In this document: positions 51,484 through 59,509 of the stretch, one piece after another
How the letters are laid out: each line of letters opens with the position of its first letter
Position numbering within the stretch: position 1 is the stretch's first letter
Assembly (NCBI GenBank): GCA_963807015.1
Contig: CAWEAS010000008.1
Coordinates: forward strand, 899,481 to 963,480
From: JAJPKK01 sp963807015
Lineage (GTDB): Bacteria > Pseudomonadota > Alphaproteobacteria > Rhizobiales > Xanthobacteraceae
DNA: 64,000 nucleotides
Direction of reading: 5' to 3'
Made by a program: the position numbers and the translations under genes
The notes under the pieces: generated by a model
What the model was told of the DNA's origin: nothing
Database searches by the model: none
The model's input: the letters and a program-made list of their open reading frames with translations, nothing else

Positions 51484-52074
51484 TCACCGCCGGCAGTAGG
51501 CCGGCCGCTCGCCGAGATCACGTAAAACTGGCGCAATTAAGCGAACCTTGCAGGCTCACTTGGTAGGTGCCGTTGTGTCTGCCTTGATCTCGGTCAGGAT
51601 CAGTTTTTGACATTTCCCGGAAATCCCGTTTAATTTTATCGGGCGACCGTCGTCCTGGCACTGTCTGTTGCAAGTCCCACCCAGGGTGAGATTAATTTCG
51701 GTCAGCACTTCGCCGGGCGGGCATTGCAATGCGTTCAAGCCGGCATCGGCTGCGTTTTTAGGTGTTACGGTGGTTGCCGCACTCAGGGGAGAAAATCTCA
51801 GCGACTTCGCGGCTTCGACTATTTGCTGGATGGCAGTGTCTCATTGAGATCCGATTGTCGTTTTGAAATCATCTGCTTGCTTGTTGAGGGCGGCGATATC
51901 GTCGTAGGCCCGTAGTAGAAGAGCCCCGATTCCAGCGCCGCCGAGCCCAAATACGATTGCGACGGCTATGGCTATCGCGAATTTGGTCTCCAAAGCAGAT
52001 GTCCGCTTCGCCAAATCAGCAACCTCGGTCTTATCGGACTTGGTAGTTTCTAATGTGTTGGCACGTTGCTCTAG

Positions 52075-53322
52075 CAGGCTGCTGAAAAAGGCCTCTGACA
52101 AGTCCCTGCGAATATGATTCCTGACTTGCGGATCGCAGGAGGCTTTGATGCGAGGCTCGGATACACGAACGGGTGAGCTATTTTCCTACGTTGACCTTGA
52201 GAAGCGGGTACCTGCAAAACATCCGTTGCGCCTGGTTCGGGAGGTCGTGAACGAGGTGCTAGCGACGCTCGATGGCGAGTTCGCCAAAGTCTATGCCGAT
52301 AGCGGCCGGCCGTCGATTGCACCTGAGCGTCTGCTGCGGGCACTTTTACTGCAGGCGTTTTACACGATCCGGTCGGAGCGGCAGCTCATGGAGCAGCTGG
52401 ATTATAACCTGCTGTATCGCTGGTTTGTTGGGCTCGGCGTGGATGATCCGGTGTGGGTGCCAACCGTATTCACGAAGAACCGCGATCGGCTGCTGGAGGC
52501 AGACGTCGCCAGGAAGTTCTTGGCCGAACTCATGAACCACAAGAAGCTGCGTGGATTGCTGTCCGATGAACACTTCTCGGTCGACGGCACGCAGATCGCG
52601 GCATGGGCGTCGATGAAAAGCTTCAAGGCGAAGGATGGTTCGAGCGAGCCGCCTGGGCCGGGCCGCAACGGCGAGCGCGACTTCCATGGCGAGAAGCCCG
52701 CCAACGCCACCCATGCCTCAACCACGGACCCGGAGGCGAAGCTTTATCGTAAAGGGTCAGGCAAGGAAGCCAAGCTGAGCTTCCTTGGACATGCGCTGAT
52801 GGAGAACCGCAGCGGTCTTGTCGTCGCCGCGGCGTTGACGCAGGCCGGTGGCAGCGCCGAGCGCACGGCGGCCGAAGAGATGATCGTACGCTATTCGCCT
52901 GGGGCACAGCGCATCACGCTCGGCGCCGATAAGGGATACGACGCTGCCGCATTCGTGGCCGATCTGCGCGCACTCAACGTGACGCCGCATATCGCCCAGA
53001 ACATCAGCGGGCGCCGCTCTGCGATCGACGCTCGGACCACGCGCCATCCTGGTTATGCGGTCAGCCAGCAAAAGAGGAAGCGCATCGAGGAACCATTCGG
53101 CTGGGCCAAGACCATCGGCGGCTTTGCCCGGCCAATGCTGCGAGGGGCGAGAAAGCTCAACTTCAAGTTCACCCTGACGATGGCCAGCTACAATCTCATC
53201 AGATTGCCAAAACTCATCGCGGCCGCGTGATCTAAGCCGGATCAAAATCGCTCTGCCGAACAATTCGCCGAACGACCTGACGCGATCACAGCCGTTCACG
53301 CCAACTGAATTTCAGCAGCCTG
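52075..53322 (+). mobile_element. IS5-family insertion sequence
   Basis: The element is 1,248 bp with terminal inverted repeats CAGGCTGCTGAAA (perfect for 13 bases) and a 4-bp CTAG duplication at 52071-52074 and 53323-53326, the target preferred by IS5. It encodes one intact transposase. Inserted at codon 15 of a minus-strand gene. Confidence 0.93.
52148..53230 (+). CDS. IS5-family transposase
   Basis: 360 residues from MRGSDTRTGELFSYVDLEKR; a TTG at 52145 is an alternative start. The DUF772-type N-terminus (RPSIAPERLLRALLLQAFYT) precedes the DDE core: FSVDGTQIAAWAS, ITLGADKGYDAAAF and KRIEEPFGWAKTIG. Complete and apparently functional. Confidence 0.95.
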   Translation: MRGSDTRTGELFSYVDLEKRVPAKHPLRLVREVVNEVLATLDGEFAKVYADSGRPSIAPERLLRALLLQAFYTIRSERQLMEQLDYNLLYRWFVGLGVDDPVWVPTVFTKNRDRLLEADVARKFLAELMNHKKLRGLLSDEHFSVDGTQIAAWASMKSFKAKDGSSEPPGPGRNGERDFHGEKPANATHASTTDPEAKLYRKGSGKEAKLSFLGHALMENRSGLVVAAALTQAGGSAERTAAEEMIVRYSPGAQRITLGADKGYDAAAFVADLRALNVTPHIAQNISGRRSAIDARTTRHPGYAVSQQKRKRIEEPFGWAKTIGGFARPMLRGARKLNFKFTLTMASYNLIRLPKLIAAA

Positions 53323-53419
53323 CTAGGGCAGTTGCCCGCGTTCCAAGCTCTTTGACAGTATCTGGCATCGCCCGGTTCCTCCCGGAGTTCATCCTTCAGC
53401 CTGTTGAGTCACGCTCTAC

Positions 53420-53660
53420 TTACACCGGAAGCCGACTGAACGTAATCCGTTCCGCCTTGCGCGCCTTCTTATGCGGCCTTACGACAATCTCGACATTCCG
53501 GTCAAAACCGGTGAGTAAACCCATCGGCCGTTCAACAGAGTATTGCCGGAAATCGCCTTTGGACATTCGAGACACCTCCGGTGCTGTGTGATGTCCGTAA
53601 GCTTACCAGCCTGCGCTTGGGTGAGCTTGCGGTCATTGGTGATCCGGTAGATTTCCAAAA
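53420..53660 (-). pseudogene. Frameshifted XRE antitoxin remnant (HigA-like)
   Basis: A 48-codon frame 53566-53420, MSKGDFRQYSVERPMGLLTG then FDRNVEIVVRPHKKARKAER, is the C-terminal half of an XRE antitoxin. The first HTH part, TNDRKLTQAQAGKLTDITQ, lies in another frame at about 53590-53660. No toxin partner remains. 53661-53821 holds nothing clear. Confidence 0.55.
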
Positions 53661-53821
53661 AATCGGTGCCTTCGGAAAAAGAGAGTATCGGCATCGGGCT
53701 GACCGAGACCGGCAAAAATATGCCGCTCCCACTTTGACGTTGCCTGCCATCACTTCTTGAGCCGCTAAGGCAGTCCTCCTCCGCGTTGCTTAGTCCCGGA
53801 GGCCTGGTGAGCCCGCGACCT

Positions 53822-54130
53822 CTACTCACCCTCGCGTAAAGCGGTTTCAAAATCCCGGCCACCGTAGGCAATAGTGACGATTTCGATCCGGGTCTTCAGC
53901 ACCCGGAACGCAATCGTGGCCCGGCGCTCGAAGCCGATTGTCCGCAATCCGGGCAGGATGTCGTCGCGACGGGTCCCGCGCCGAGGAAACTTGGCGAGGG
54001 CCATGCAGGCTGCCTCAATGCGCTCGATATAGTTGCCCGCAACGACCGTACCGGCCTGGCGGGCGATGTAGTCATACAGGGCGAACAGATCGGCCTCTCC
54101 CTGCGGTCGGAAAAAGACCTTAAGCGCCAC
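53822..54130 (-). CDS. parE: ParE/RelE-family toxin
   Basis: 102 residues, MALKVFFRPQGEADLFALYD, then YIARQAGTVVAGNYIERIEA, GLRTIGFERRATIAFRVL and IVTIAYGGRDFE, the ParE fold with the usual central Arg-rich strand. Its start overlaps the parD end by 11 bases. ParE toxins poison gyrase. With ParD it probably stabilises the element. Confidence 0.92.
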   Translation of the reverse strand: MALKVFFRPQGEADLFALYDYIARQAGTVVAGNYIERIEAACMALAKFPRRGTRRDDILPGLRTIGFERRATIAFRVLKTRIEIVTIAYGGRDFETALREGE

Positions 54131-54395
54131 GCTTTGCGGCCTTCACCTGCCGGCTGTGGTGCGCGCGCAGGCGCTTGAACACCTCGCCCGCAGGCACGCT
54201 CGGCCGGCGATCGGCCATGGCGGCCCGGACCTTTTCCCGCAGGGCTTCATCCAGAACCGCGTCCTCGCGATCGAGCGCGCGCAGCGCGTGGCGCAGAACC
54301 TCGCTGGCACTGTCGTATTCGCCGGACTCGAGCCGTCGCTCCAAGCTCCTCTGTTGAGGCCCCAGGGTGACACTGATCGGCTTACTTGTACGCAT
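54120..54395 (-). CDS. parD: ParD-family antitoxin
   Basis: 91 residues with a ribbon-helix-helix N-terminus (SKPISVTLGPQQRSLERRLE, YDSASEVLRHALRALDRED) and a toxin-binding helical tail. Antitoxin and autorepressor of the ParDE pair; ribosome site GGGAAGAGA before the ATG. Confidence 0.92.
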   Translation of the reverse strand: MRTSKPISVTLGPQQRSLERRLESGEYDSASEVLRHALRALDREDAVLDEALREKVRAAMADRRPSVPAGEVFKRLRAHHSRQVKAAKRGA

Positions 54396-54754
54396 ATGGT
54401 TCTCTTCCCTTCAAACCTTTATAGCACAGAGTACGACAATGTCATACTCGGAACTGACGTGGGGTGTGGCACTTTCGACACTGCCAACCGAACATCCAAA
54501 AAACCCTCGCAATCAGCGGTTCTTGTTGACGGTGGGCTCTGAAAATGATTTAGTTGTCGTGACTGGAGGCTGTCGTTTTTACCCAGCTTGGCAGTCGCGG
54601 ACGTGATCTCCCGATTGAGCAAATGCCGATAGGGCGCGCCACGACACTTGCCGTCCTGACTCATCACTCTGACCTCCGCGGGAAACCGCCAATGATCGAA
54701 GGAGGCCCCGACTCTGTCCGGGGCAGCGGTGTAGGAGTCGGGAAGGCCTGGGCG
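54396..54754. other. Intergenic, no clear gene
   Basis: The divergent promoter region of parDE and the excisionase-like gene. Open frames here lack ribosome sites or family features. Confidence 0.4.
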
Positions 54755-55246
54755 ATGAGCGGTTCGGTGCTCAATTGGGATGCGGAAGGCATCCATCCGA
54801 GTGTCGCGTCTGACGAATTGGTCGGCGCGACTGAGAAAGGAAACACGGATCACGTCCCGGGGAACTCTGTCTCGCCGGGGTGGCCGAACTACAGGCGGGC
54901 CTGCGACATCGCCAACGGCAAGGTCTTTCCGGTGAGCGAAGCGATGGTTCTCCAGGCGGCGCGGAAGCACGATATCGGCCGCAAGTTCGGGCGCGTGATC
55001 ATCTTCAGTGCCGCGGATTGCCAGCGTCTTTACGAGGTTCTGCCATGCCCCTCAAACTCGTCCGTCGTCCGAAGTCGCCCAACTGGGTCATCCGCGGCAC
55101 CCTCCGCGGAATTCGCGTTGAGGAAAGCACTGGCATTGCTGACAAGCGTGCCGCGGAGGAAATCCGCGCCAAGCGCGAGGCCGAAATCCTCGCCGAGTCA
55201 GTCTACGGCCGCCGTGCTACCGCGACATTCGCGGAGGCCGCCCTGA
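54755..55246 (+). CDS. Excisionase-like DNA-binding protein
   Basis: About 163 residues; the start is uncertain (MSGSVLNWDAEG chosen for GAAGG upstream). The core WPNYRRACDIANGKVFPVSE, then MVLQAARKHDIGRKFGRVII and ADCQRLYEVLPCPSNSS, matches the small HTH protein that precedes this class of integrase in rhizobia. It overlaps the integrase by 200 bases in another frame. Likely recombination directionality factor. Confidence 0.6.
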   Translation: MSGSVLNWDAEGIHPSVASDELVGATEKGNTDHVPGNSVSPGWPNYRRACDIANGKVFPVSEAMVLQAARKHDIGRKFGRVIIFSAADCQRLYEVLPCPSNSSVVRSRPTGSSAAPSAEFALRKALALLTSVPRRKSAPSARPKSSPSQSTAAVLPRHSRRPP

Positions 55247-56094
55247 GCTACCTTGAAGGCGGCGGCAGCAAGCGGTTCCTGGAGAAAGTCATCAAACATT
55301 TCGGCACCACGCCGCTTGTCAAGGTCGACCAGGACGCGATCGACCGCGGTGCCCGCAAGCTTTTTCCGAATGCCTCGGGGCCGACGCGCAACCGCCAGTT
55401 TTTCACTCCCTGTTCAGCGGTGCTGAGACACGCGGCCAAGCGTGGTTGGTGCTCGCCCGTGCTGCTGGAGCGCCCAAGCTCCTCGCCCGAACGGGTGCGA
55501 TGGCTCACCACCGAGGAAGCCGATCGACTGATTGCTGCCAGCTCCCATCATCTGCGTCCCCTGCTGATCTTCATGCTCTACACCGGTGCACGCGCCGGTG
55601 AGGCGCTCTGGCTGGACTGGAACGCAGTCGATCTCACCCGGGGGCACGTGATCTTCGCCAAGACCAAAAACGGCGAGGCCCGCGGCGTGCCGCTGCATCA
55701 GCGCGTCAGGGTGGCGCTCGCCAATTTGCCGCATCGCGACGGCGATGTGTTCCGCCGCCCCGACGGACGCCCTTACACGCGTCCCCGGCGGCCCGACGAT
55801 CATTCCGCCGGGACGCGCATCAAAACCGCCTTCGCGGGCGCCTGCCGCCGTGCTGGGATCAGCGATTTTCATCCTCATGATTGCCGCCACACCTGGGCGA
55901 CCTGGCATTACCGGGAGAACCGCGACATCGGCGCGCTCAAGCACCTGGGTGGCTGGAAGTCCGAGCGTATGGTGCTGCGCTATGCCCACACCAATGTCGA
56001 TGAGCACAAACACACCATCGACAGGCTCCCTGGGGGAAATCTCGGGGAGACAGGGGCAGACGAAGCCAAAACAGACCTATCGGCAACATCTTAA
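55045..56094 (+). CDS. int: Tyrosine integrase of the island
   Basis: 349 residues from MPLKLVRRPKSPNWVIRGTL. Catalytic residues are R183 (TGARAGEAL), H278 and R281 (HPHDCRHTW), H300/W304 (LKHLGGW) and Y313 (RYAH). The stop is 16 bases before the tRNA-Thr fragment, the normal position for an integrase beside its attachment site. Family: phage-type XerC-like integrases of alphaproteobacterial elements. Confidence 0.95.
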   Translation: MPLKLVRRPKSPNWVIRGTLRGIRVEESTGIADKRAAEEIRAKREAEILAESVYGRRATATFAEAALSYLEGGGSKRFLEKVIKHFGTTPLVKVDQDAIDRGARKLFPNASGPTRNRQFFTPCSAVLRHAAKRGWCSPVLLERPSSSPERVRWLTTEEADRLIAASSHHLRPLLIFMLYTGARAGEALWLDWNAVDLTRGHVIFAKTKNGEARGVPLHQRVRVALANLPHRDGDVFRRPDGRPYTRPRRPDDHSAGTRIKTAFAGACRRAGISDFHPHDCRHTWATWHYRENRDIGALKHLGGWKSERMVLRYAHTNVDEHKHTIDRLPGGNLGETGADEAKTDLSATS

Positions 56095-56110
56095 CCGAGG
56101 ATATAAATCG

Positions 56111-56157
56111 CCTTGGTAAGGGAGAGGTCGACAGTTCAATCCTGTCCGGCAGCACCA
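56111..56157 (+). other. Attachment site: 3' part of a tRNA-Thr(GGT) gene
   Basis: The segment runs from the anticodon loop TTGGTAA (anticodon GGT), through GGGAGAGGTC, a TPsiC arm GACAG-TTCAATC-CTGTC, the 3' acceptor strand CGGCAGC, A, and ends CCA. The upstream half of the anticodon stem does not pair properly (ATCGCC against GGGAG), so this is not a whole tRNA. It is the duplicated end left by integration (attR type). The complete tRNA should be at the other end, outside the window. Confidence 0.8.
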
Positions 56158-56271
56158 TTTTTGTTTTAAATCTGAACAGCACTTCGAACGCGCACGACAC
56201 TTTTGCAGCGCGCCTACACGCTATCGACCCTGCCTAATCATCGTCGCCGCGCCGTCGCGCGCGTGGCGCGA

Positions 56272-56484
56272 TCACTTGTGGTGATGGCGGAGATAGTCGT
56301 GGAGCGAGGCGCTGTCGGTTTCCTTGAGCAAGGTCTTCAGCATCATGTCGCTGCGGCGGCCCTGGGCGAAGTGCTCGCCGTATTCCTTGCGCAAGGACCC
56401 GATCTTGGTGTTGCCGTGCTTGCGCTCGATGCGACCGGTCTTGTCGCGGTGACGTCCGTCGAGGCCTCGCTTGGACTTTGCCAT
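56272..56484 (-). CDS. Small basic conserved protein (family shared with 3648-3863)
   Basis: 70 residues, MAKSKRGLDGRHRDKTGRIE, then GSLRKEYGEHFAQGRRSDMM; ribosome site GGAGGAGG. Related to the island protein at 3648-3863. It lies beyond the attachment site, so it is the resident chromosomal member of the family. 56485-56807 upstream holds no further gene. Confidence 0.7.
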   Translation of the reverse strand: MAKSKRGLDGRHRDKTGRIERKHGNTKIGSLRKEYGEHFAQGRRSDMMLKTLLKETDSASLHDYLRHHHK

Positions 56485-56807
56485 TGCAACCTCCTCCCGA
56501 TGGAAAGTCGCGATGCTGCCGTCACGCGATGCATTCGTCAAGGATGAGAGGATGGTGCAGCGCGAGATCGACACTCATCTGTTGATGCAGCACGACAGGA
56601 TTTGTCGCTGCGCGAGACGCAGGAGCGATCGTGCTCGCGATGGGTGCGGACGATCCGCAAAGGCGTCGGGGCCAATGCGACCCGCCTTCACCGACAACGG
56701 TCAAATCTGCCGGTGAAACGTCGATATCTCTCGCCCTGCGCCGCTGCGTCGCTCGACCCGATGAAACCGATGTAATAGCTTCCCAAGAACAGCGGGAGGC
56801 GATGGCA

Positions 56808-58244
56808 ATGGAGATCGGCCGGAGGGCGATACTACAGGGATTGGCGGCGGCGTCCGTGCTGCCGTCCCTCACCGATGCGGCCGACGCGCGGGTCGGCGGC
56901 GGAGCGGCCGCCCTGGAGACGGGGCGGCGGCGGATTCTCATCAAGGGCGGTCATGTCGTGAGCCTCGACAGCGGCATCGGCGAGATCGCCGGCGGCGATG
57001 TTCTCGTCGAGGGTGTGACGATCGCCGCGGTCGGCAAGAATTTGCAGGCGTCCGATGCCGAAGTCATCGACGCGCGCGACAAGATCGTGCTGCCCGGCCT
57101 CATCGACACCCACCGTCACACCTGGGAAACGGTGACGCGCTCGATGATCTCCGAGGGCGACCTCGCCGTTTACATCAAGCTGTTCTTCGGCACGCTTGGG
57201 CCGCATTACCGCCCGGAGGACGTCTATATCGGCAACCTCCTCGGCGCGCTCGGGGCGCTCACCACGGGCATCACGACGCTGCTCGATTGGTCGCACATAA
57301 TGAATTCGCCAGCGCATGCTGACGCTGCGATCCGCGGCCTGAACGAGGCCGGCATCCGCGGCGTGTTCGCCTATGGCGCCTCGGCGATGCCCGGCAACGA
57401 CACGCCGGACGCCGACAAGAAGCGCGCCGCCGACATCCGCCGCGTACAGAAGCAATATTTCAATTCGGGCGACCAACTCGTCACGCTCGCGATTGCCGCG
57501 CGCAACGCAGAGCATGACATCAAGCTCGCGCGCGAGCTCGGCCTGCGCATCACCATGCATGTGGTCAAGGCGGGCACGGTCGCCGCGCTCAACACCGCCG
57601 GCCTGCTCGGACCCGACATCACCTATGTGCACACGGTCGGCAATGAATCGACCGACGACGAGCTCAAGATGATCGCCGACAGCGGCGGCACCATCTCGAC
57701 CTCGGCCGCGACCGAGATGATGTCGGGCCACGGCTTTCCGAGCGCGCAGCGCTGGCTGCGCTACGGCCTGCGGCCGTCGTTCTCGGTCGACAACGAGACG
57801 CGGATGCCGTCGGACCTGTTGATGCAGATGCGCGCGCTGATCCTCTCCGACCATCAACTCGAGGCGGACCGGGCGCGGCGCGAGGGCGGCCGGCCGAAGC
57901 TCATCCCGGTCCGCGACGTCTTGAGCTTCGCGACCGCCGAAGGCGCGAACGCTTTGGGCCTCAGCTTCCGAACCGGCACGCTCTCGGTCGGCAAACGCGC
58001 CGACATCACCATCGCCGATCTCGACGACATCACGCTGATCCCGAACACCGATCCGGTCGCAAGCTTCGTGCTGCGCTCGCAGGCCGCAAATGTCAGCTAC
58101 GTGCTGGTCAACGGCACGGTGAAGAAGCGCGCCGGCAAGCTCGTCGGCGTCGATTACGGCCGGATCCGTCGCCTGACGGAGCAGTCGCACGCCCACATCA
58201 TGAGCCTCATCACCTCAGCGGGCTTTGATATTCGCGGAGGCTGA
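56808..58244 (+). CDS. Tat-exported amidohydrolase family protein
   Basis: 478 residues from ATG 56808 (GGGAGG eight bases upstream; ATG 56802 also in frame). Twin-arginine signal EIGRRAILQGLAAASVLPSL. Metal-dependent hydrolase of the TRZ/ATZ/SsnA type: GLIDTHRHTWE, TMHVVKAG, TYVHTVGNESTDDELK, SVDNETRMPSDLL, then a C-terminal composite domain GKRADITIADLDDI. The substrate is unknown; deamination or dechlorination of a heterocycle is usual for the group. First clear chromosomal gene after the island. Confidence 0.85.
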   Translation: MEIGRRAILQGLAAASVLPSLTDAADARVGGGAAALETGRRRILIKGGHVVSLDSGIGEIAGGDVLVEGVTIAAVGKNLQASDAEVIDARDKIVLPGLIDTHRHTWETVTRSMISEGDLAVYIKLFFGTLGPHYRPEDVYIGNLLGALGALTTGITTLLDWSHIMNSPAHADAAIRGLNEAGIRGVFAYGASAMPGNDTPDADKKRAADIRRVQKQYFNSGDQLVTLAIAARNAEHDIKLARELGLRITMHVVKAGTVAALNTAGLLGPDITYVHTVGNESTDDELKMIADSGGTISTSAATEMMSGHGFPSAQRWLRYGLRPSFSVDNETRMPSDLLMQMRALILSDHQLEADRARREGGRPKLIPVRDVLSFATAEGANALGLSFRTGTLSVGKRADITIADLDDITLIPNTDPVASFVLRSQAANVSYVLVNGTVKKRAGKLVGVDYGRIRRLTEQSHAHIMSLITSAGFDIRGG

Positions 58245-58272
58245 CGCGGCTTAGCCCCGCAACTGAAGAGTT

Positions 58273-58314
58273 GGTCATTCCGGGCTCGCCGCTTTGCGGC
58301 GCCCCGGAATGACC
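58273..58314. repeat. Bradyrhizobium-type palindromic intergenic repeat
   Basis: GGTCATTCCGGG and CCCGGAATGACC enclose CGCCG-CTTTG-CGGCG. This is the well-known extragenic palindrome style of Bradyrhizobium relatives. It may also end transcription between two convergent genes. Confidence 0.8.
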
Positions 58315-58343
58315 AGTCAATCAATCTGACGGGAAGAGCAAAC

Positions 58344-59381
58344 TTACTCCGCCGGCTGCGTCGCGATGCCGGGGCGCGGCGCGATGCGGAAGAAGTCCGG
58401 CCGCTCGAACAGGAAGCCGAGGCGGGTATTGCGCACGGCCCACCACATGACGAGCGCGCCGATGACGCCGGCCGTGGTGATGATGAGCGCCATCACGCCG
58501 ACATCGGCGATGAGGCCGGTCTTGAGGAGGAGCGTCCGCGTCACCGCCATCGGCAGGAAGAACGCGAGATAGATGACGATCGAATGCTGTCCGCAATAAC
58601 GGACGGCTTCGAACAGTTTCGCCTTCGCCATCAGCGCGGAGACGCTCACGACGGCGCAGGCGCCGACAAGCCCGAGCGCCAGGGAGACGAGCGGCAGTTC
58701 GGAGAACCCGAGGTAGACCAGCGTGCCGTTGAGCACCGCCCACAGGACGAGACCGAGGATCCCGACGAGCGGGCGCGCCTGCACTGCCGCTGCCAGGGCA
58801 AAGACGCGCGGCGCGACGATGTAGCCCGTATAGAAGAACACCAGCCGACCGGCGAACTCGTCGATCGCGGTCCAGCCGGTCTCGATGTGGGCCGTCTGCA
58901 GCGCTGCCGCCGCGAGCCAGATCAACCAGGGCGGCGCCGAGCGCGTGGCCTTGGCGACGACGAAAAAGATCGGCAGAAGGTAGATGAACCACAGCGTGCC
59001 GAACGGATCGATGAAGGCGAGCGCGTATTGCTCGGCGACGTAGCCCCAGCCGTGCTGGGACGCGAAGTACGGCGCCTTGACCGCAAACTGCAGCGTCACC
59101 CACAGCACGTAGAAATACGCGAAGTGCATGACCTTGCGGTCGAGATAGGTGCGCCAGTCGCGGTCGATCACCTGCGCCAGGAACAGGCCGGAGATCAGGA
59201 AGAAATCGGGCATGCGGAACGGCTTTGCAAACGCCACCAGCACATGCATGAAGCCTTCGCGCCCGGCCGCCTCTTCGACGCCGAGCGTCGAGTGCATCAT
59301 CACCACCATGATGATGCAGAAGCCCTTGGCGTAATCCACCCAGTCGACGCGTCCGGTGCGGGCGTTGTACGTGGAAGCCAT
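58344..59381 (-). CDS. Acyltransferase_3 family membrane protein
   Basis: 345 residues from MASTYNARTGRVDWVDYAKG. It has about ten TM helices and the family catalytic motif AKGFCIIMVVMMHSTLG, with RMPDFFLISGLFLAQ in the next loop. Such proteins acylate surface glycans or other exported molecules. No glycan genes lie beside it, so the substrate cannot be named. Confidence 0.88.
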   Translation of the reverse strand: MASTYNARTGRVDWVDYAKGFCIIMVVMMHSTLGVEEAAGREGFMHVLVAFAKPFRMPDFFLISGLFLAQVIDRDWRTYLDRKVMHFAYFYVLWVTLQFAVKAPYFASQHGWGYVAEQYALAFIDPFGTLWFIYLLPIFFVVAKATRSAPPWLIWLAAAALQTAHIETGWTAIDEFAGRLVFFYTGYIVAPRVFALAAAVQARPLVGILGLVLWAVLNGTLVYLGFSELPLVSLALGLVGACAVVSVSALMAKAKLFEAVRYCGQHSIVIYLAFFLPMAVTRTLLLKTGLIADVGVMALIITTAGVIGALVMWWAVRNTRLGFLFERPDFFRIAPRPGIATQPAE

Positions 59382-59509
59382 GGTGTTTCCCGTTTTGGGA
59401 CGAAGCGGTGCAAGCAAAGCGTTCAGTGCAAGAAATGGCGCAAGGACCTGTGCGAAAAATGGACAGCGGGCGCTGGCGGCAAACTCGCTGCAAACGTGGT
59501 TAACCGGCG

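Larger units (their letters stand above)
51556..53368 (-). pseudogene. Coiled-coil membrane protein split by IS5 and a stop codon
   Basis: The gene starts at 53368 (ATG, GGAGG upstream): MPDTVKELGTRATA, 14 codons to 53327. IS5 (52075-53322) with a CTAG duplication follows, and the frame resumes at 52074: LEQRANTLETTKSDK, ALETKFAIAIAVAIVFGLGG (TM), DDFKTTIGSQ, then TGA at 51841. The same frame continues without interruption to 51556 as DTAIQQIVEAAKS, then ALQCPPGEVLTEINLTLGGT, so the TGA may be a mutated CGA. The original was perhaps 185 residues. Unknown function. Confidence 0.6.

Noticed and set aside
56111..56157. Complete tRNA gene
   Set aside because: Only the 3' part is present; the 5' acceptor strand and D-arm are missing upstream and the anticodon stem does not pair.
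56832..58196. 454-codon minus-strand frame opposite the amidohydrolase
   Set aside because: It covers a gene with clear domains and a Tat signal; the mirror is Arg/Ala-rich with no motif.
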